The notes beneath the pieces were generated by a model that worked only from the letters and a program-made list of their open reading frames with translations, searched no databases and was not told where the DNA came from. A DNA stretch of 23,376 nt from Pseudomonas nitroreducens (GTDB lineage: Bacteria; Pseudomonadota; Gammaproteobacteria; Pseudomonadales; Pseudomonadaceae): contig NZ_JACHLI010000060.1 of assembly GCF_014204515.1 (NCBI RefSeq), forward strand, positions 1 to 23,376. The letters run 5' to 3'. Numbering within the stretch: position 1 is the first letter of the stretch; every line of letters starts with the position of its first letter. Positions 1-8,502 of this stretch are shown one piece after another. Made by a program: the position numbers and the translations under genes.

Positions 1-95
1 CGCCTTGAACTACCGATCCCCAAGGGAATTTCGGCGGCGCAAACAGGCAGCAAAATTAGCGTGAGTCCCTGTACTCAGATGCGGGGAGCAGACCA
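1..95 (+). mobile_element. 3' end of an IS3-family insertion sequence (cut by window edge)
   Basis: The window opens inside an insertion sequence. A reading frame from base 2 to a TGA at 62-64 matches the typical C-terminal end of an IS3-family OrfB transposase. About 20 bp later the sequence GCGGGGAGCAGACCA (81-95) looks like a right terminal inverted repeat: read from the other strand it begins TGGTCTGCTCCCC, in the style of IS407-group ends. The left end lies outside the window, so neither completeness nor target duplication can be judged. The exact outer boundary (about 95) is inferred. Confidence 0.55.
2..64 (+). CDS. IS3-family transposase OrfB, C-terminal fragment (partial)
   Basis: The last 20 codons of a gene that starts before the window. 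The translated end contains LNYRSPREFRRR, which resembles the conserved C-terminal part of IS3-family DDE transposases (typically 'LGY/LNYRSPREF'), followed by a short basic tail and a TGA stop. The catalytic DDE residues would lie upstream, outside the window. The call rests on this one motif plus the terminal-repeat-like sequence just downstream, so the family is likely but the subgroup is uncertain. Whether the full transposase is intact cannot be told. Confidence 0.6.
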   Translation, partial: ALNYRSPREFRRRKQAAKLA

Positions 96-344
96 ATTGA
101 CCACCTCGCTTTCGATCCAGCCAACACTTCGCCCCGTGAGGGGCACAGGCCGCGGAAACTCACCTGAGCCGACCAGCTTGTAAATCGTAGATATAGCAAG
201 CCCCGTCGACAGAACAACCGCATTCAACCGCAACACTCTCATGACAAGTCATACTCCAACTGATTAACTTCAGCGCTGATTGGACTGGCCTTGCCGTAAA
301 CAGACACAAATCAACTAACGACCACAAGAGCTTCAGCAAAGGAC
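96..344. other. Intergenic stretch with no supported gene
   Basis: About 250 bp between the insertion-sequence end and the CoiA-like gene. I see no coding frame with convincing composition and no clear sigma-70 promoter. There is one small GC hairpin, GCCCC-GTGA-GGGGC at 131-144, without a following T-run. It probably contains the promoter of the downstream gene, but no hexamers stand out. Confidence 0.4.
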
Positions 345-1454
345 ATGCGCGAAACCAAGATCCCGTTCGGAGAACGTGACGGTACCCTCTTTCGCGCCCA
401 CGAGGTCGAAAACGGGCTGAGTTGTGGGTGCGTCTGCCCTGGGTGTCAGCAACCATTGAATGCAGCCAACAATGGCGAGAAGGTCATTCCACACTTCCGC
501 CATGCGAAATCGAACGACTGCTTTGATGGCTTCCGCGAAGGCGTTAGACGTGCTGCGGTCGCGCTCATCGCTCAGCACAAACAGCTCATGCTCCCAGCGC
601 TGATAGAAACAGTCAGATTGACCACACGCGGTGGCCGGCTGCTGGAGGAAAAGGTCGAGCTGCAACCAGTGGTGATCCATGCAGATAACGTTGAGCGGTT
701 TGTTGACCTGGGCGGTTTGAGAGGTCATGCCGTCCTGCACCAATCCGATAGGCAGCTGATCGTCCGGATCAAGCTTTCAACGCGGATGGAGCATGAACGC
801 TATCGCCAGCTCGAAGCGCTAGAGCATTCCAGCATGGAAATTGATCTCCATCACCTACCACTGGAGCAGATCAATGATCCGGCCAAATTCGAGCACGCGG
901 TTTTGCATGACTCGGTAAACCGACTTTGGATCCGATCAATTCGCGGCGAAAAGCTCGCAGCAAAAGCCCTGCAAAAGCTTCAGTCACTGGCAGCCGAAAT
1001 AAACGCTCAGTGGCAACTAGAACAGGCAGAGCGTGAGGCTGCTGAGCAAGCCCGGCAGATTGAGCTCGCCAATGAGAAAGCCGAACTGCAGCGCGCACTA
1101 GAAGCCCATAGAGCCAAGCAGCTTCAGATGGCGGCCAAACAATCAGCCTCAGAGCAAGACAACACGACAGAGGACAGAGCCGAGTTGATAGCAGGAACCA
1201 TGCTGAAGGCCTTACAGGCATGGGGAGGACGAGCCGTTGAGTGCACTGCCTGCTACTTGCTCAGCCCACCTGATTCAAGATTCTGCCTTTACTGCGATGC
1301 CTCTACCAGCAAGGTAAACCCTGTAACGTTATCACCGGACATACCCTCCACAATTAATTTGCGCATGCGGTGTTCTGCAAAGCCAAATACGTCACTGAGA
1401 AACGCTCCCATTCTCATTGCCCGACCATATTTCGACGAGGCTGAAGAACACTAA
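345..1454 (+). CDS. CoiA-like zinc-binding protein, putative degenerate nuclease
   Basis: A 369-residue protein of unproven function. The N-terminus carries a zinc-finger-like C-rich segment (C27, C29, CPGC at 31-34) followed by HFRH at 50-53. This is the CPxC...H(F)xH pattern found at the start of competence-protein CoiA-like nucleases. A region compatible with the CoiA PD-(D/E)xK core follows: D121, then IVRIKLS at 139-145. The position where family members usually have Glu holds Arg141, so catalysis is doubtful. Residues about 200-270 are Ala/Glu/Gln/Lys-rich and predicted coiled coil. A second zinc ribbon uses C300, C303, C314 and C317. The ATG at 345 is preceded by AAAGGA, very close to the start. 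It is convergent with the TIGR04141 gene, with 93 bp between the stops and no evident terminator there. CoiA proper acts in DNA uptake; in an island a role on incoming or invading DNA is an inference. Confidence 0.55.
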   Translation: MRETKIPFGERDGTLFRAHEVENGLSCGCVCPGCQQPLNAANNGEKVIPHFRHAKSNDCFDGFREGVRRAAVALIAQHKQLMLPALIETVRLTTRGGRLLEEKVELQPVVIHADNVERFVDLGGLRGHAVLHQSDRQLIVRIKLSTRMEHERYRQLEALEHSSMEIDLHHLPLEQINDPAKFEHAVLHDSVNRLWIRSIRGEKLAAKALQKLQSLAAEINAQWQLEQAEREAAEQARQIELANEKAELQRALEAHRAKQLQMAAKQSASEQDNTTEDRAELIAGTMLKALQAWGGRAVECTACYLLSPPDSRFCLYCDASTSKVNPVTLSPDIPSTINLRMRCSAKPNTSLRNAPILIARPYFDEAEEH

Positions 1455-1547
1455 TTCTTATAGACATGGAAGCTGCACACGCACAGCGTCAGGAAAACAC
1501 CGCAAAATATAAAGCAACGAACATCCCAAGAATACCAAAGGAAAGGT

Positions 1548-3344
1548 TTAATCAACTTTCTTTTTCGAGGTTCTCCCCCTGCCTGGAGCCTTTTTAGACT
1601 TAGCTGCCGAAGCTTTCTTCTTGGCCAATTTTTCTGCAGCTTTCTTGGCGACATCTGCAAGATAAACTGCAGACTCAGGAATATGCATTAATTTTACCTG
1701 AAAGCCATAAGAGGAAATTGTCTTCCCATAATTCTGCAAAGTGACCTTACTAAAGAAAGGAATATCTAAATTCTCTGATGCAGGACCGTCAACGATGGCG
1801 TATACAACATCATTACCACGTGCCTCAAATGGATTCGGGACAGGATTAATGCTCTGCGCTATTAATTGTGAATTTACATCCTGAATAAAACCATCCTCCC
1901 TGACCATAAGAGTCGACGCAACAAAACCTTGAGCAAAAAGATGACTCAACGTGGACGATCCTCGCCCGCGCTTAACATGAATAAATTCGCCTCTCTCATT
2001 ACCAATTTTAGGCTTATATATATCGCAAACCTCAATTTTGTCGTAGCTGCCACCAAACCTTATAAGTTTTCTGTCCAGCATCGCTAAAGCACCGCCTGCC
2101 CGAGCGCATACATCTTCATTATAGGAGCCTTCGCCATCATGTTGATATTCAACAAATGGGGCTTCAAATTTCTTTCTTGGAAGACTCGAAAAATACCCCT
2201 CAACAGCTGTTTGAAAAGAGCTCTCTACCTTAAACCAACTACCAACATTCAAAATAAATAAGCCTAACTTATTTCTCACCTCAGCATACAAGCACCGGAA
2301 GGCACTAAAAGACCTTAAGGGAGAACCATCAGATAGAACTAAAAAAATATCTCGTCGCTTAAGTGTTTCAAGCGTGGCATCGCTACGAAGGGTTGATAGA
2401 AATCTATCTAGATCAAGAACTGGATCAATTTCATCATCCTGAGCATTGTTGCTATAGGCAAAGCCGGTAATCCCAGACCAGTCGATTATGTCTGGAATTG
2501 CAAGCCACATATTTTTCCTTTCCGTAGAATTTAGTGCCTCCCAAAGCTGGTTTTCGAGTGTAGAAATAAGATCTTTATCCTTGACAGGCAGCAGATTCTC
2601 AACCCAAGAGAACTCGCTAGGATGCCCATCTTCATCTCGATCCAAATAGTCTTTTGAAGCCGATCGCTCCAGGGCAAGTTTAAGAAAACCACCTAGGCCA
2701 GAAAGCTCCATTGGAATGGAGGCTTTAAAAGAGTCAATTCCCGCTATGACGCTACCAAAAATCTCTAGATAATCACTTTTAGTGTGCCCAACCAACCCTC
2801 TGAGCAGGTCTTGCTCAGCATTGATCATATAGTCGGATACGGCTGCAGCTTTAACTGTCTGGGTACGACTTATTCTTGGAGATGCATCAAATGTCTGGCG
2901 ATCAATTGACGCTATTTTATCAGGCAAAACACTATTGAGAACTACCCGAATGCCGAAACGGTCTTCGATAAGTCTAGGCTCAATCAAGTGCCTACCATAT
3001 CCAAATGCAATAGCAAATTGTCGACCAGACTGCTGCACAACCAAAATAGCAGAGATACTCTTGTTCTTCCATCTGGAAGTATTTACATCATCAGCAAGCC
3101 CTGACTGAACAAAGCTCAACCACTCAGGCGAGGTTTCCACCAGTGGCTTACGCACAAATAGAGTACCGCTTATACCATCTGGACCGAGAGGAAACTTATC
3201 CGTTCCTATTTGCCTTGGCTTTCCACCCGATCCAATGGGACTGGCGATGAAGTCTTTTGGAGTCCAAGACTGAACACCAGCAGGGGGTTCTTTAAGCAAA
3301 TAAACATTCAGAGTAATTCTTTTTGGACTTTTATTATTTGCCAT
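1548..3344 (-). CDS. TIGR04141 / DUF6119 family sporadically distributed protein
   Basis: A 598-residue protein that I assign to the TIGR04141 (DUF6119) family, known for patchy distribution near restriction genes; its biochemical role is not established to my knowledge. Family-like segments seen: a beta-rich N-terminus; FAIAFGYGRHL near residues 110-120 followed by FGIRVVLNS; and, near 438-470, EVCDIY, then FIHVKRG and SSTLSHLFAQG, the family's most conserved block. The spacing of E/D residues before HVK recalls a nuclease active site, but this is speculation. The last about 35 residues are a Lys/Ala-rich tail, probably binding nucleic acid. The ATG at 3344 is chosen because AGGAG lies 5 bases upstream; a GTG two codons earlier would overlap that site. 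The gene is strikingly AT-rich (19 G/C of 60 at 1981-2040). It follows the GmrSD-like gene after 183 bp, so it may have its own promoter. Confidence 0.7.
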   Translation of the reverse strand: MANNKSPKRITLNVYLLKEPPAGVQSWTPKDFIASPIGSGGKPRQIGTDKFPLGPDGISGTLFVRKPLVETSPEWLSFVQSGLADDVNTSRWKNKSISAILVVQQSGRQFAIAFGYGRHLIEPRLIEDRFGIRVVLNSVLPDKIASIDRQTFDASPRISRTQTVKAAAVSDYMINAEQDLLRGLVGHTKSDYLEIFGSVIAGIDSFKASIPMELSGLGGFLKLALERSASKDYLDRDEDGHPSEFSWVENLLPVKDKDLISTLENQLWEALNSTERKNMWLAIPDIIDWSGITGFAYSNNAQDDEIDPVLDLDRFLSTLRSDATLETLKRRDIFLVLSDGSPLRSFSAFRCLYAEVRNKLGLFILNVGSWFKVESSFQTAVEGYFSSLPRKKFEAPFVEYQHDGEGSYNEDVCARAGGALAMLDRKLIRFGGSYDKIEVCDIYKPKIGNERGEFIHVKRGRGSSTLSHLFAQGFVASTLMVREDGFIQDVNSQLIAQSINPVPNPFEARGNDVVYAIVDGPASENLDIPFFSKVTLQNYGKTISSYGFQVKLMHIPESAVYLADVAKKAAEKLAKKKASAAKSKKAPGRGRTSKKKVD

Positions 3345-3527
3345 TACCACTCCTAAGCACCAAAAAATCCATCAACCATGATTACTGAGAAAACCTGATT
3401 TACCCCCCCTGACGCTACCATTCAATAGCAAACTCAGCAGCAGTTTGCCTCAAAATGCCCGCACCAAAAAATTAGAAAAGCCAACGCATTTACTTTCAAG
3501 AATTAACTCAAAATAATAAAAAACACG
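3345..3527 (-). promoter_or_regulatory. AT-rich leader of the TIGR04141 gene, possible promoter and hairpin
   Basis: The longest gap within the restriction gene run. On the minus strand TTGACG (3526-3531, overlapping the upstream stop codon) followed by TTAATT (3501-3506) is a weak promoter candidate; its 19-bp spacer is longer than ideal. Further down, GCAAACT and AGTTTGC (3428-3434 and 3442-3448) form a perfect 7-bp hairpin with a 7-base loop. It lacks a U-run, so it is not a convincing terminator. Separate expression of the TIGR04141 gene is plausible but not shown. Confidence 0.3.
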
Positions 3528-5378
3528 TCAACTTGCATTCCAAATTAAAGCCGCGACCTCAAAGAGTAGCTTTTGCCGTTCTTCAAGCTCACTGGGACCA
3601 AACTCATCAAGCGCCCTAAATCCGAGTCCAGATTGCTTAGTAAAATCGCGAAAGTCCAATTTACTGTGGTAAGAGTCACTGCGCAGCGTCTCATTCCAAT
3701 AAAGCGTATTGGCATACGACTTCAGCTTGTCCGCATATAGCTCATTACCGCTCGAAATATTATCCTTCCCCTTCATCAACAACACACCGCCAAGCCGATT
3801 GCGCTCGACCTCAAAGCGCTCTTCATCACCATCGAAAGCATCAAGACTTTCTGCATTGCGTGACAATATATGTTCGATATGAAATCCAGTCTTGGCGCCT
3901 CTGAGGGTGACAAGATTCTGCAAGGGATGCTTCATTTTTAGCTTCATACCTTCGGCGAGAAATTGCTCTACCCTACCAAAGAAAAATCGAGTGAAGCGAG
4001 TATTCAAGCGATCAATAGTCATATTGCGGAATAAGCTATAACTAAAGACGGATGAGACGGCAATCGCACGCTTCCTGGTAATTTCCTGCAAAAGATGCTT
4101 CTCGAACACCAGTGGGATCTGAGCCACTGGCTTTTCGCGGATCTCGGCGCTAATCTCAAATAATTTAACAGCAAACTCATTACTGTCGTAAGCGCCCTGC
4201 AGCTGCTGAAGCGAGAACATTCGATCAAGTTGTTCTGCTACCACACGAATCTTGGCGACTTCCTCCGGATCATTCACGGTGCAGGCCGACAAAATAAGCA
4301 GATGCTGACTATCCAGCTCGTTCAGGCTGTTGAAGAAGACCGCTGGGTACTGTTCATTCTCGTGCTGGCTGGCATGCAGCAGTCGTACATACAGCTTCGT
4401 GTAGTACGAAAAATCCTCCTTGAGAAATGCTTTGACCTTGGAGGAATCATGCTCAAGCTGGAGAAGCTGATTGATATCACTCTTGAACATTTCTCTGTGG
4501 TAGTCGCCATCAAAGCGCTGTCCAGCCTTTCGGCTATCGGAGAACTTGCTCTTCAACCAGTAACGGAAAAAACTATCGATTTCATCTTCTCGATAGGCGT
4601 TCACCGCCCTCACGTTCGTATCCCAGAGCTCGTTATAGTTACCAGAGTCAAGTTCAAGCTTGTCGATCTGCCCCAGGAGCTTTCCTTTCAATATCTCGTA
4701 AGGCTTGAGTCGTACACCACGGTCATTGATGACCTCGAACACCATCGGTACATGGGTAGAATCGACGGACAGATTGATGAGCACCAGGCGGTAAAGGAAG
4801 TAGTGAACGAAGGTCTCGAACTTGTGCTTGCTGTTCAAACGGGTAGATAGCTCCGCCGCGATTACCGAGAAGTTCCTCAGCATGTTGGCAGCCGTCAAGC
4901 CTGTGGATCTATCTACAGCCTCGGGAGCGACACCATCCATCAGGGCCTTGAGAACATGGATATGACGGACGTGGTTCATCCAAAACTCGTATTCCACCCC
5001 CGAATAGCCGGCGATTTTGCGCTCCAACCAACCAGAGGTCTTCGACTCGAAGACCTTGGCCATCCGGAACAGCTGAACCAGAAAAAGCGTCAGGGTTGTC
5101 AGGCGCTGCTGGCCGTCAACTACAAACACCTTGCCCTGTACGGTGTTGGTGACATAGGTGTTGAGGTAGTACCAGGGATACCGGGCGTTGATACTCTCCG
5201 AGTTCGGTTCCAGAGCCGAGTGCTTGGAATAGGCTTCATCGAACTGGTAGAAGACATCGTCAATCAGACGCCGTACGGGCTCCTCCGTCCACTTGTAGTC
5301 CCGCTGATAGAAATCGATGTAGTAAACCGTCGATGCAAAGGTGCGATCCAGGTTCTGCTTGTCCGGCTGAATATCCAT
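3528..5378 (-). CDS. GmrSD-like DUF262/DUF1524 type IV restriction protein
   Basis: A 616-residue single-chain protein combining the two halves of GmrSD-type enzymes. The N-terminal DUF262 domain (GmrS-like, NTP hydrolysis and sensing) shows YQRDYKW at 24-30, DGQQR at 88-92 and FEVINDRG near 215-222. The C-terminal DUF1524 domain (GmrD-like, His-Me/HNH nuclease) shows HIEHIL starting at 500, then an RNRLGG segment and the Lys/Tyr-rich YADKLKSYAN stretch expected for that fold. Known relatives (GmrSD, BrxU, SspE) cleave DNA with modified bases or respond to DNA modification. The specificity of this one cannot be read from sequence. It starts 42 bp after the res stop, in the same direction, with a poor ribosome-binding site. 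It is less GC-rich than the four genes upstream, which suggests a separate origin. All expected motifs look intact. Confidence 0.85.
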   Translation of the reverse strand: MDIQPDKQNLDRTFASTVYYIDFYQRDYKWTEEPVRRLIDDVFYQFDEAYSKHSALEPNSESINARYPWYYLNTYVTNTVQGKVFVVDGQQRLTTLTLFLVQLFRMAKVFESKTSGWLERKIAGYSGVEYEFWMNHVRHIHVLKALMDGVAPEAVDRSTGLTAANMLRNFSVIAAELSTRLNSKHKFETFVHYFLYRLVLINLSVDSTHVPMVFEVINDRGVRLKPYEILKGKLLGQIDKLELDSGNYNELWDTNVRAVNAYREDEIDSFFRYWLKSKFSDSRKAGQRFDGDYHREMFKSDINQLLQLEHDSSKVKAFLKEDFSYYTKLYVRLLHASQHENEQYPAVFFNSLNELDSQHLLILSACTVNDPEEVAKIRVVAEQLDRMFSLQQLQGAYDSNEFAVKLFEISAEIREKPVAQIPLVFEKHLLQEITRKRAIAVSSVFSYSLFRNMTIDRLNTRFTRFFFGRVEQFLAEGMKLKMKHPLQNLVTLRGAKTGFHIEHILSRNAESLDAFDGDEERFEVERNRLGGVLLMKGKDNISSGNELYADKLKSYANTLYWNETLRSDSYHSKLDFRDFTKQSGLGFRALDEFGPSELEERQKLLFEVAALIWNAS

Positions 5379-5420
5379 ATCAAAAACGACTCGAAGAATT
5401 GATCCTGACTGCGGAGCTGG

Positions 5421-8400
5421 CTACTTGACCAACTCCATCAGCTTCCCATACCCATCCACCACGTCGTACCTAACCTGCTCCGATGTAATCTTGGCGAAGA
5501 ATTTCCGCGCACAGGCGATCTTCGAGGCCTCGATGGCACGCAGATCCAGGCTGGACATGGACCCTTTGGTTTCAGCAATGAAGTAGATGTGCTTCACCTT
5601 GCCCTCGTTGAAGGCAATGGCCCAGTCCGGGTTGTAGTTACCAACTGGGGTGGGGATGAAGAAGCTCTTCGGCAGTTTGGCGTAAACAACTACCTCAGTG
5701 CTGGCATCCAGCTGCTCGACGAACTTGCGCTCGTTGGTCGAGTCGGTGAACACGTAGTCGTAGATGTGGCGCTTGGCCTCGAAAGCGTTGCTAAAGTCGT
5801 CTTTCGGCTTTTCGGCGGTGAAGATGTCCGAGCTATGGGTCTCGGCCACCGGGTCGTAGGCAATATGCTCGACGATAGCCGTGGCCTTCTGCTCGTTGAT
5901 CAGCGTGGCAGCCCTGGCGATGAAGTCTTCCGGGTTGGTCTTGTACTGGCTGAAAACGGCAGCATTCAGACCCTGCAGAACGCGCGCGATGGTGCGGCGC
6001 GTCAGCTGGGTGGCCTCGGCCAGGTTACCGAGCAGGTCGTATTTCACCGCCGAATGCACCGAGTTTGTGTAAGTCTCGGTGGCCGTCTGCGCCAGCTTGA
6101 ACGCCTCGCCCCGTTTCAATTCGTCGAAACTGGCATGCTCTTTCTGCGTGCCGCGCTCGATGATGTACTGCATGGGCTTTACCCGCAGTCCCTCATCCTT
6201 GTCGTTGAGTGCGGCAATGCACTTTTCGACCAGCTCGTCGGCCTCGAAGTTGACGGTGTACGCGGCCTTGCGATTGATCTTACTCCACAGTGCCTGGAAC
6301 TCCTGGCGCTCGAAGTTGGCGTTGAGCGGATTGACCTTGGTCTTGCGGCCGTCGCCAATATGCGGCAGCTGCGCCTCGCTGAACACACTGTCGATCAGCT
6401 GAAACACCTGCTGGGTATAGGGCTTCAGCTCATCAGGCAGCTCGGCCAGCTGCTCATCCTTCTTCGCGGCGTGGTAGGCAAGCGTGATCTGATCGTTGTC
6501 GTCGGTATAATCGTTCTTCAGCAGATATTTGTAGATCTGCTTGGCCATTTGCGGCGTGACTTCCACGTCGCCGCTCAGGGTCTGCAGAACCTTGCCGGTG
6601 AAGTATTTCTCGTTGGCTTCGCGCGGCCTGGCCGATAGCGAGTCACTGATGTCCTTCTGCAATGCACCGACGAACTCCCTGTAGCTCTCGCTGGCCACCA
6701 CGGTCAGTTCATTGATGTCGTGAACGGTCGCCGGGTAGTCCATTCGGTCGCCGTCCTGGTTGACCGACAGGCGCAGCCCGCGCCCGACTTCCTGGCGGCG
6801 GGAAATGGTGTTGTCGCTGTGCTTGAGCGTACAGATGACGAAGACGTTGGGGTTATCCCAACCTTCGCGCAGGGCCGAGTGGGAGAAAATAAAGCGCACC
6901 GGCTCGTCGAAGGACAGCAAACGCTCCTTGTCCTTGAGAATCAGGTCGTAGGCATCCACGTCGTCGGTTTCGGTCGACTTTTTGCTGGTGGAAGGGTCTA
7001 CCAGGCGCTTGCTTTTCTTGTCGATGGAGAAATAGCCGTTGTGGGTCTGGCTAACCAGAATTCCTTTCAGATAACGGTTGTACGGCGTGTCCTCCAGGCT
7101 CAGCACCTCGTTGAGGTAAGCGTTGTACTCCTCCTCGAAGACCTTCGCATACTCGCCCGGCTGCTCTCCGTTTTCATCGTACTGACGGTACTTCGCAACC
7201 TCATCGATGAAGAACAACGTCAGCACCTTAATGCCCTTGCTGAACAGCATCATCTCTTTCTCGAAGTGCGCCTTGACCGCCTCGCGGATCTGGATGCGGC
7301 GCATGGCTGGCTCGTCCAGATTGCCCACTGCCTCACCAGAGACCAGCTCCACGCCATTGGTGAAGCTCAGAGTGTCGATCCGCGCATCGATCTCGGCGAC
7401 CACATAGCCCTTATACTGATCCAGACCACCGGACAGGTCGTACAGGTTGTCATTGCGGCCGAGCTTACGCATGACACGTTTGATGCCACTGTTCTGCTTG
7501 ATCTCTATCTCCGCTCGCGCCACCGGGGCCTTGTTGGTGGAGGTATCGATGCCCTGCAGGAACAAATAGGCATTGGTGCCGGGCAAGTTTTTCACCGTGA
7601 TGCCGCGCACGTTGATCTTCTTCACCAGTTTCTGGTTGTAGGCGTCCAGCGCATCCAGACGGTGGATCTTGTTGTACTCAGTCTTGTGGGTCGCCGAGTA
7701 GCGCACGATAAACAGCGGGTTGAATTCGCTGAACGATTCTAGGGTCTTGGCCCCCTCCATCTTCTGCGGCTCATCGAGGAATAGAATCGGGCGGTTGGCC
7801 CTGATCACGTCGATGGGGCGGCGTGACTGGAAATCGTCCAGCTCCTCGTAAATCCGTCGCTGATCCGCACCACGTGCGGCGAAGGCCTGGACGTTGATCA
7901 CCATGACGTTGATGCCAGCGTCCGAGGAAAAACTCTCCAGGTTGTGCAGTTGCTTGGAGTTGTAGATGAAGAAGCGCGCCTTCTTGCCGTAACGCTCCAG
8001 GAAGTGCTCGGCGGTGATCTGCAGCGACTTGTAGACCCCCTCGCGGATGGCGATGCTCGGCACCACAACTATGAACTTGCTCCAGCCGTAGCGCTTGTTC
8101 AGCTCGAACATGCTGCGGATATAGCAGTAGGTCTTCCCGGTACCGGTCTCCATCTCGATATCGAGGTTGATCGGGCAAGCGGTTTTCTTGTCGTTCACTA
8201 ACGCAGCCGACTGCGGCAGGTTCTGCCGACGTTGCACCGCCTGCAGGTTGGTTAGCAGTTGATCTTGCGTCAGGGCTAGCTCCGCATTGCGGAAGCCAGC
8301 ATCTACAGCCGCGATGGCCGGCTGCTGCTCCATACCTGCCAGGGAGCCCTGCTGCGGCGCAAACGGCGCGGTGCCGACGCCGGGGTCAATGCGATAGCTT

Positions 8401-8492
8401 ACGCCCGACGACTTAGGCTGGCCGGCAAAGCAGTCGGCAAGGGACTCCACCGCATGGAGCTGATAGGCCTGCTCCTTGAATTTCAGCTTCAT
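5421..8492 (-). CDS. res: Type III restriction-modification system, Res (helicase-nuclease) subunit
   Basis: A 1,023-residue superfamily-2 helicase-nuclease that, with Mod, would cleave DNA after ATP-driven communication between unmethylated sites. Motifs seen: Walker A METGTGKT at 114-121; a DEPQ Walker B at 240-243; RYSATH (motif III); ALREGWDNPNVF and EVGRGLRL (motifs V/VI) in the second RecA domain; and a C-terminal PD-ExK nuclease, PD at 955-956 and E974-T-K976. Length is typical of type III Res proteins. The start is 10 bp beyond the mod stop, as expected of a co-translated pair. The first about 100 residues contain a Gln/Ala-rich insert before the Walker A motif. The gene is GC-rich (35 of 60 at 8221-8280). 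I see no frameshift or missing catalytic residue. Confidence 0.92.
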   Translation of the reverse strand: MKLKFKEQAYQLHAVESLADCFAGQPKSSGVSYRIDPGVGTAPFAPQQGSLAGMEQQPAIAAVDAGFRNAELALTQDQLLTNLQAVQRRQNLPQSAALVNDKKTACPINLDIEMETGTGKTYCYIRSMFELNKRYGWSKFIVVVPSIAIREGVYKSLQITAEHFLERYGKKARFFIYNSKQLHNLESFSSDAGINVMVINVQAFAARGADQRRIYEELDDFQSRRPIDVIRANRPILFLDEPQKMEGAKTLESFSEFNPLFIVRYSATHKTEYNKIHRLDALDAYNQKLVKKINVRGITVKNLPGTNAYLFLQGIDTSTNKAPVARAEIEIKQNSGIKRVMRKLGRNDNLYDLSGGLDQYKGYVVAEIDARIDTLSFTNGVELVSGEAVGNLDEPAMRRIQIREAVKAHFEKEMMLFSKGIKVLTLFFIDEVAKYRQYDENGEQPGEYAKVFEEEYNAYLNEVLSLEDTPYNRYLKGILVSQTHNGYFSIDKKSKRLVDPSTSKKSTETDDVDAYDLILKDKERLLSFDEPVRFIFSHSALREGWDNPNVFVICTLKHSDNTISRRQEVGRGLRLSVNQDGDRMDYPATVHDINELTVVASESYREFVGALQKDISDSLSARPREANEKYFTGKVLQTLSGDVEVTPQMAKQIYKYLLKNDYTDDNDQITLAYHAAKKDEQLAELPDELKPYTQQVFQLIDSVFSEAQLPHIGDGRKTKVNPLNANFERQEFQALWSKINRKAAYTVNFEADELVEKCIAALNDKDEGLRVKPMQYIIERGTQKEHASFDELKRGEAFKLAQTATETYTNSVHSAVKYDLLGNLAEATQLTRRTIARVLQGLNAAVFSQYKTNPEDFIARAATLINEQKATAIVEHIAYDPVAETHSSDIFTAEKPKDDFSNAFEAKRHIYDYVFTDSTNERKFVEQLDASTEVVVYAKLPKSFFIPTPVGNYNPDWAIAFNEGKVKHIYFIAETKGSMSSLDLRAIEASKIACARKFFAKITSEQVRYDVVDGYGKLMELVK

Positions 8493-8502
8493 TGCAGGCC
8501 CC

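Noticed and set aside
1455..1547. A terminator between the convergent CoiA-like and TIGR04141 genes
   Set aside because: No stem with a T-run is visible in this AT-rich gap.
5589..7742. Long plus-strand open frames (349 and 340 codons) opposite res
   Set aside because: Composition-driven shadows of the res frame, rich in Leu, Val and Gln without motifs. Res is intact on the other strand.
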